Assembly (NCBI GenBank): GCA_001414485.1
Contig: LLEY01000043.1
Coordinates: 360,147-424,146, forward strand
DNA: 64,000 nucleotides
DNA from: Calycina herbarum
Taxonomy: Eukaryota; Ascomycota; Leotiomycetes; Helotiales; Pezizellaceae
Direction of reading: 5' to 3'
Positions 61,030 through 64,000 of the stretch are shown here, piece by piece. The first letter of the stretch is position 1. Every line of letters begins with the position of its first letter. A program made the translations under genes and the position numbers. Below the pieces are notes generated by a model. That model worked only from the letters and a program-made list of their open reading frames with translations. It did no database searches and was not told where the DNA came from.

Positions 61030-63850
61030 CTTATACTAAATCTAGACTTTCACGTAATTATATATTATTATATAGGGTGTTAGTAAGCACAAGCACTAGT
61101 AGTAGTTAGTCGCTATCTCCGTAATAAATACTAAGCTTAACTCGATATTCGGAAGTAGGTTAAGGAGTATATCTAACACTAGTAGTAGCTATACAACTTC
61201 TAGACTATGCTACTACTACTAGATAGATCTCTTCTATAGCTAATTCTTCTAGTAGTTAATAGGTTCTAATACACCGACTACTAATATAAGACCTAAAGCC
61301 GACTAGTAGTACGATAGTATAGAAATATCAAGTATAGTAAAAAGCGGTTGAAAGATAACCAGGTTTATATAACAGTCTAGCTACAGACGTGGTTTAGAGA
61401 GAGAAGGGAGCGATACTAGGTAGTAGACGTGTTAGAATAGTTATATAATATAAACATTAGCTATAACCGTAGTAGTAGCAGCGACGATAATAATACTAGA
61501 GACATAGAAGCAGCGATTAAGACAGAGATCGAGGAGTAGATAAAGAAGGAAGAGGAAGAGTATAAAGTAAGTACTATAGCGACTGAAATCGATCTATAGT
61601 TATAATACACTAGCTAGGAGGAGATGCTAGCTAGGTTATAGTATAGCTTAGTTAAGACTACTGAGTTTACTACTACTACTACTGTCGATAAGCCGGAATT
61701 AGAACGCTTACTACAGAGCTAGGAGCGGATTCTCTAGTAGAGTCTAGCTACGCTCGCGGCCGTCAGCTAGTATAAGGACATTCTTAAGTAGTAGGCATTA
61801 CCTAAGAACGAGGTAGTAAGCCAGAAGCTATTTAAGCTGCTATAAAACCACTAGAAGACGGTTCTCTGATATAGCCAGACGTTTAGTTAACTACTTTACT
61901 ATATTATACGAGCTGCCTCTAAGCTAGGCGAAAAGAGCGAGACAGGGGCAATGTTTTCAGAATTATAGTTATAGTATATCTAGGAGGTGAAAGAGGCTGT
62001 AGGAATAGTTAAGACAGTAGCAGTAGTAGTAATAGTAGTAGTAGAGGAAGATATAGATACTAATACTAGAGGAGAGTTAGCAGTAGCAGTAGTAGAGAAC
62101 TATCTTAACAACGTACTTATAGGGTTAATTATTAGTCTTCTAGTATAAGACACTAGCTAGCTACTTTTATATAAGTCGCTAGTTATATACTACTTAGCTG
62201 TCTATAGTATTAATCTCTAGACTAAGCGATTCTACCTATTATTTCAATATACGACATATCTAGTATATATAATATAGATTATTTAACTAGTTATACTTAA
62301 GGTAATAGTATCTAAGCAGAGCTGGCTAGAGCTAGGCTTACCGAGTCGGAAAGAGGTTAGGGCAGTAGCAGGAGTAGTAGTAGAGCGTATTTAGGAGTAC
62401 TAGCAGAACTACTTATATAAGGGGTTATTCTCGCCGGCATCGAGTATCTTATCACAGCTTATATTTAGGCAGGCATAGAACTGGAACCAGTTATTAGAGG
62501 CTAATATCTACTAGTTAGATAACCGCTAGACTGTCTTCTATAATAGTAAGGGAGTAGTAATAGCTAAGGTATAGGGGATATATTAGGAGCTCACGGTCGA
62601 GCTAGAAGGGCTGCTCTATAAGCTGCTTTTTAGCTAGAGCGTGAAGCCAGTACTACTACTATAGCTAGTTAATAGTATAGAGACAGCGTAGCAGTTCTAG
62701 TAAAAGGGCTATAGCTTTCTTAATTACCTAGATAATATACGCTAGAAGATCAGCTAGGAGTTTCTATAGGAGCGGATACTAAAGGCGAATAAGAAGCTAG
62801 TTAAGAGTAGTAGTAGTAGTAGTAGCAGTAGCTAGGAGAAATAGGTAGAACAACTATATAAGGCGTACTTAGCCTAGGAGAAGCAGTTTCTACTTAAGCT
62901 TATAGTAGCTATATATATTCAAGAAGGACAACTAGCGAGGAGTCCCGAGATCGGCTTAACTAAGGTCTATAATAGCGTTATCTCAAGTCGGAATATCTTT
63001 GTTATTAATAGGCGAGTAGCAGTAGTTACTATATATAATAAGAGCTGTAAGCGTCGAGGTAAGACAGAGTATATCTTCCGCTGCTTCCCTAACTAGCTTA
63101 GCTAGATTATTATCTAATATCTCGTCTATATACTACTATTTACGCGAGTAGTCTTAAAGACTAAGAGCGACTTCTTATTTGTAGTTAAGAAGAAGAAACC
63201 ATGGCTATAAGACTAGCTATCAGCGGCACTAGCAGTAGCAACGGCAAAGTATCTCGGAGTCTGGCTAACTGTCTTAAGCTAGCGGTATATTACTATTACT
63301 ATTAGTAATAAGTATCTACGTAAGACGAGTTAGATCTGGAGACAGAGGCTTAAGAATAATAAGGAGAGGGAGGAGGTTAAAGAGGAGAGTAATAGTAAGA
63401 TCGAATAGAGCTTATTTAAGTATATTCTAGTTCGGCAGTTAGTATATAGCTAATAGACAGCAGCAGAGTATTACGCTATTAACAGAGCGTTTTTAAATCG
63501 ACTCGGGCCGGATCTGGTTAGCACGTATAGCTAGGTATTACGAGCGTAGCACGCGTTTCTATAACTAGAGTTAAAGAGGGTAGCAGTAGCAGTAGTAGTA
63601 GCAGTAGCGGTTAAGCGTTCTAGGAGTCTACTACTATAACCAGTTAAGCGGGAGAAGCTCGAAGTAAGTAGAGGACTATAAGGACTACGGAAGGTCTTAA
63701 GACCAGATATAGAACTACGATCTTAAGGCTAGGCAGAAGCGCTTAAGCTAGTATATATAGCTACGCTATAACAGCTACAGATTATCGTACTTAGTACTAG
63801 CAGTGGTAAGAGTCTACTATTCTTCTTAATTACAGCAATAGCGTTCTAAC
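61030..63850 (+). pseudogene. TLH relic 3: helicase truncated at the telomere
   Basis: Collinear with relic 2 and visibly less mutated. Readable N-terminal words include LDFHVIIYYYIGC, RYLRNKYQA-LDIRK and TWFRERRERY-VVDV. Later come LPKNEVVSQKLFKLL and, near the end, YYAINRAFLNRLGPDLVSTYS. Motif I follows as IIVLSTSSGKSLLFFLITAIA at about 63785-63849, with the GK-S intact. The similarity to relic 2 then ends abruptly. Only about 60 bp separate this point from the telomere repeats, so more than 1 kb of helicase domain is missing. Stops are TAG/TAA at former glutamines. Confidence 0.82.
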
Positions 63851-63875
63851 GGTATTTCCTCCTATTTTGTCGACT

Positions 63876-63910
63876 AACTAGGCTTTTTTAGTAAGGCTCG
63901 CTTAGGGCAG
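63876..63910. other. telomere junction with a half hairpin element
   Basis: TTTTTTTAGTAAGGCTCGCTTA repeats the left half and core of the hairpins at 56.2 and 60.85 kb. After CGCTTAG, where those elements continue TATATAG, this copy reads GGGCAG and enters telomere repeats. Confidence 0.75.
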
Positions 63911-64000
63911 TAGGGTTAGGGTTAGGGTTAGGGTTAGGGTTAGGGTTAGGGTTAGGGTTAGGGTTAGGGTTAGGGTTAGGGTTAGGGTTAGGGTTAGGGT
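63911..64000 (+). repeat. telomere, (TTAGGG)n
   Basis: About 15 perfect TTAGGG units run to the end of the window, G-rich strand pointing outward. This marks the right chromosome end. It is preceded by an imperfect start, TTAGGGCAGTAGGG. Confidence 0.99.

Noticed and set aside
45650..63850. CRISPR-like or protein-coding origin of the many short regular TA-rich words
   Set aside because: The pattern is explained by RIP-type transitions in transposon and TLH sequence. There are no spaced identical repeats.

Overview
The window is the right-hand end of a chromosome of a filamentous ascomycete. It ends in an uninterrupted (TTAGGG)n array on the + strand. The genes have short GT-AG introns (46-104 bp) with CTRAC-type branch sites, and all families seen are fungal. 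The overall style (homeobox TALE factor, kinesin-14, tandem secreted proteins, an NLR-like STAND gene, AT-rich blocks with point-mutated repeats) fits a pezizomycete. I lean towards Leotiomycetes/Helotiales, but this is inference and no species is claimed.

Region 1 (1 to about 20 kb) holds conserved single-copy genes: a TALE homeobox regulator (4.3-5.8 kb, +), a C-terminal-motor kinesin-14 (9.7-13.4 kb, -), a LOA1/VPS66-type acyltransferase (14.8-15.9 kb, +), the PLP-synthase glutaminase Pdx2/Sno (16.5-17.4 kb, -), a small membrane-anchored ORF (18.1 kb, +) and an SLC1-type LPA acyltransferase (19.1-20.0 kb, +). Region 2 (20.0-26.1 kb) is a gene-poor spacer with degenerate dispersed repeats and a 1.13-kb TRIM-like LTR element with a perfect 5-bp target duplication.

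Region 3 (26-45 kb) mixes metabolism and accessory genes. It contains a broken unrecognised gene, a small lipocalin-like protein gene, ILV3 (dihydroxy-acid dehydratase), a T2 ribonuclease, two tandem three-exon paralogues for secreted proteins, a GT71/MNN2-like mannosyltransferase, and an NLR-like NACHT gene sitting at the border of the repeat block.

Region 4 (about 45.6-64 kb) is subtelomeric. It is AT-rich and strongly RIP-like (CAG/CAA codons turned to TAG/TAA). It carries three successive relics of telomere-linked RecQ helicase (TLH) genes. The first has only the N-terminal domain and is split by a 7,237-bp Ty3/gypsy element (427-bp LTRs, 5-bp ATTCT duplication). The second runs through all the helicase motifs I could follow. 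The third stops just after helicase motif I, about 60 bp from the telomere array. A short sequence containing AGGCTCGCTTA, inside hairpin-forming inverted repeats, sits at the module boundaries and directly at the telomere junction. That junction (CGCTTAG read into GGG) looks like telomere healing at a broken hairpin. This modular, hairpin-punctuated chromosome end is the most interesting structure in the window.
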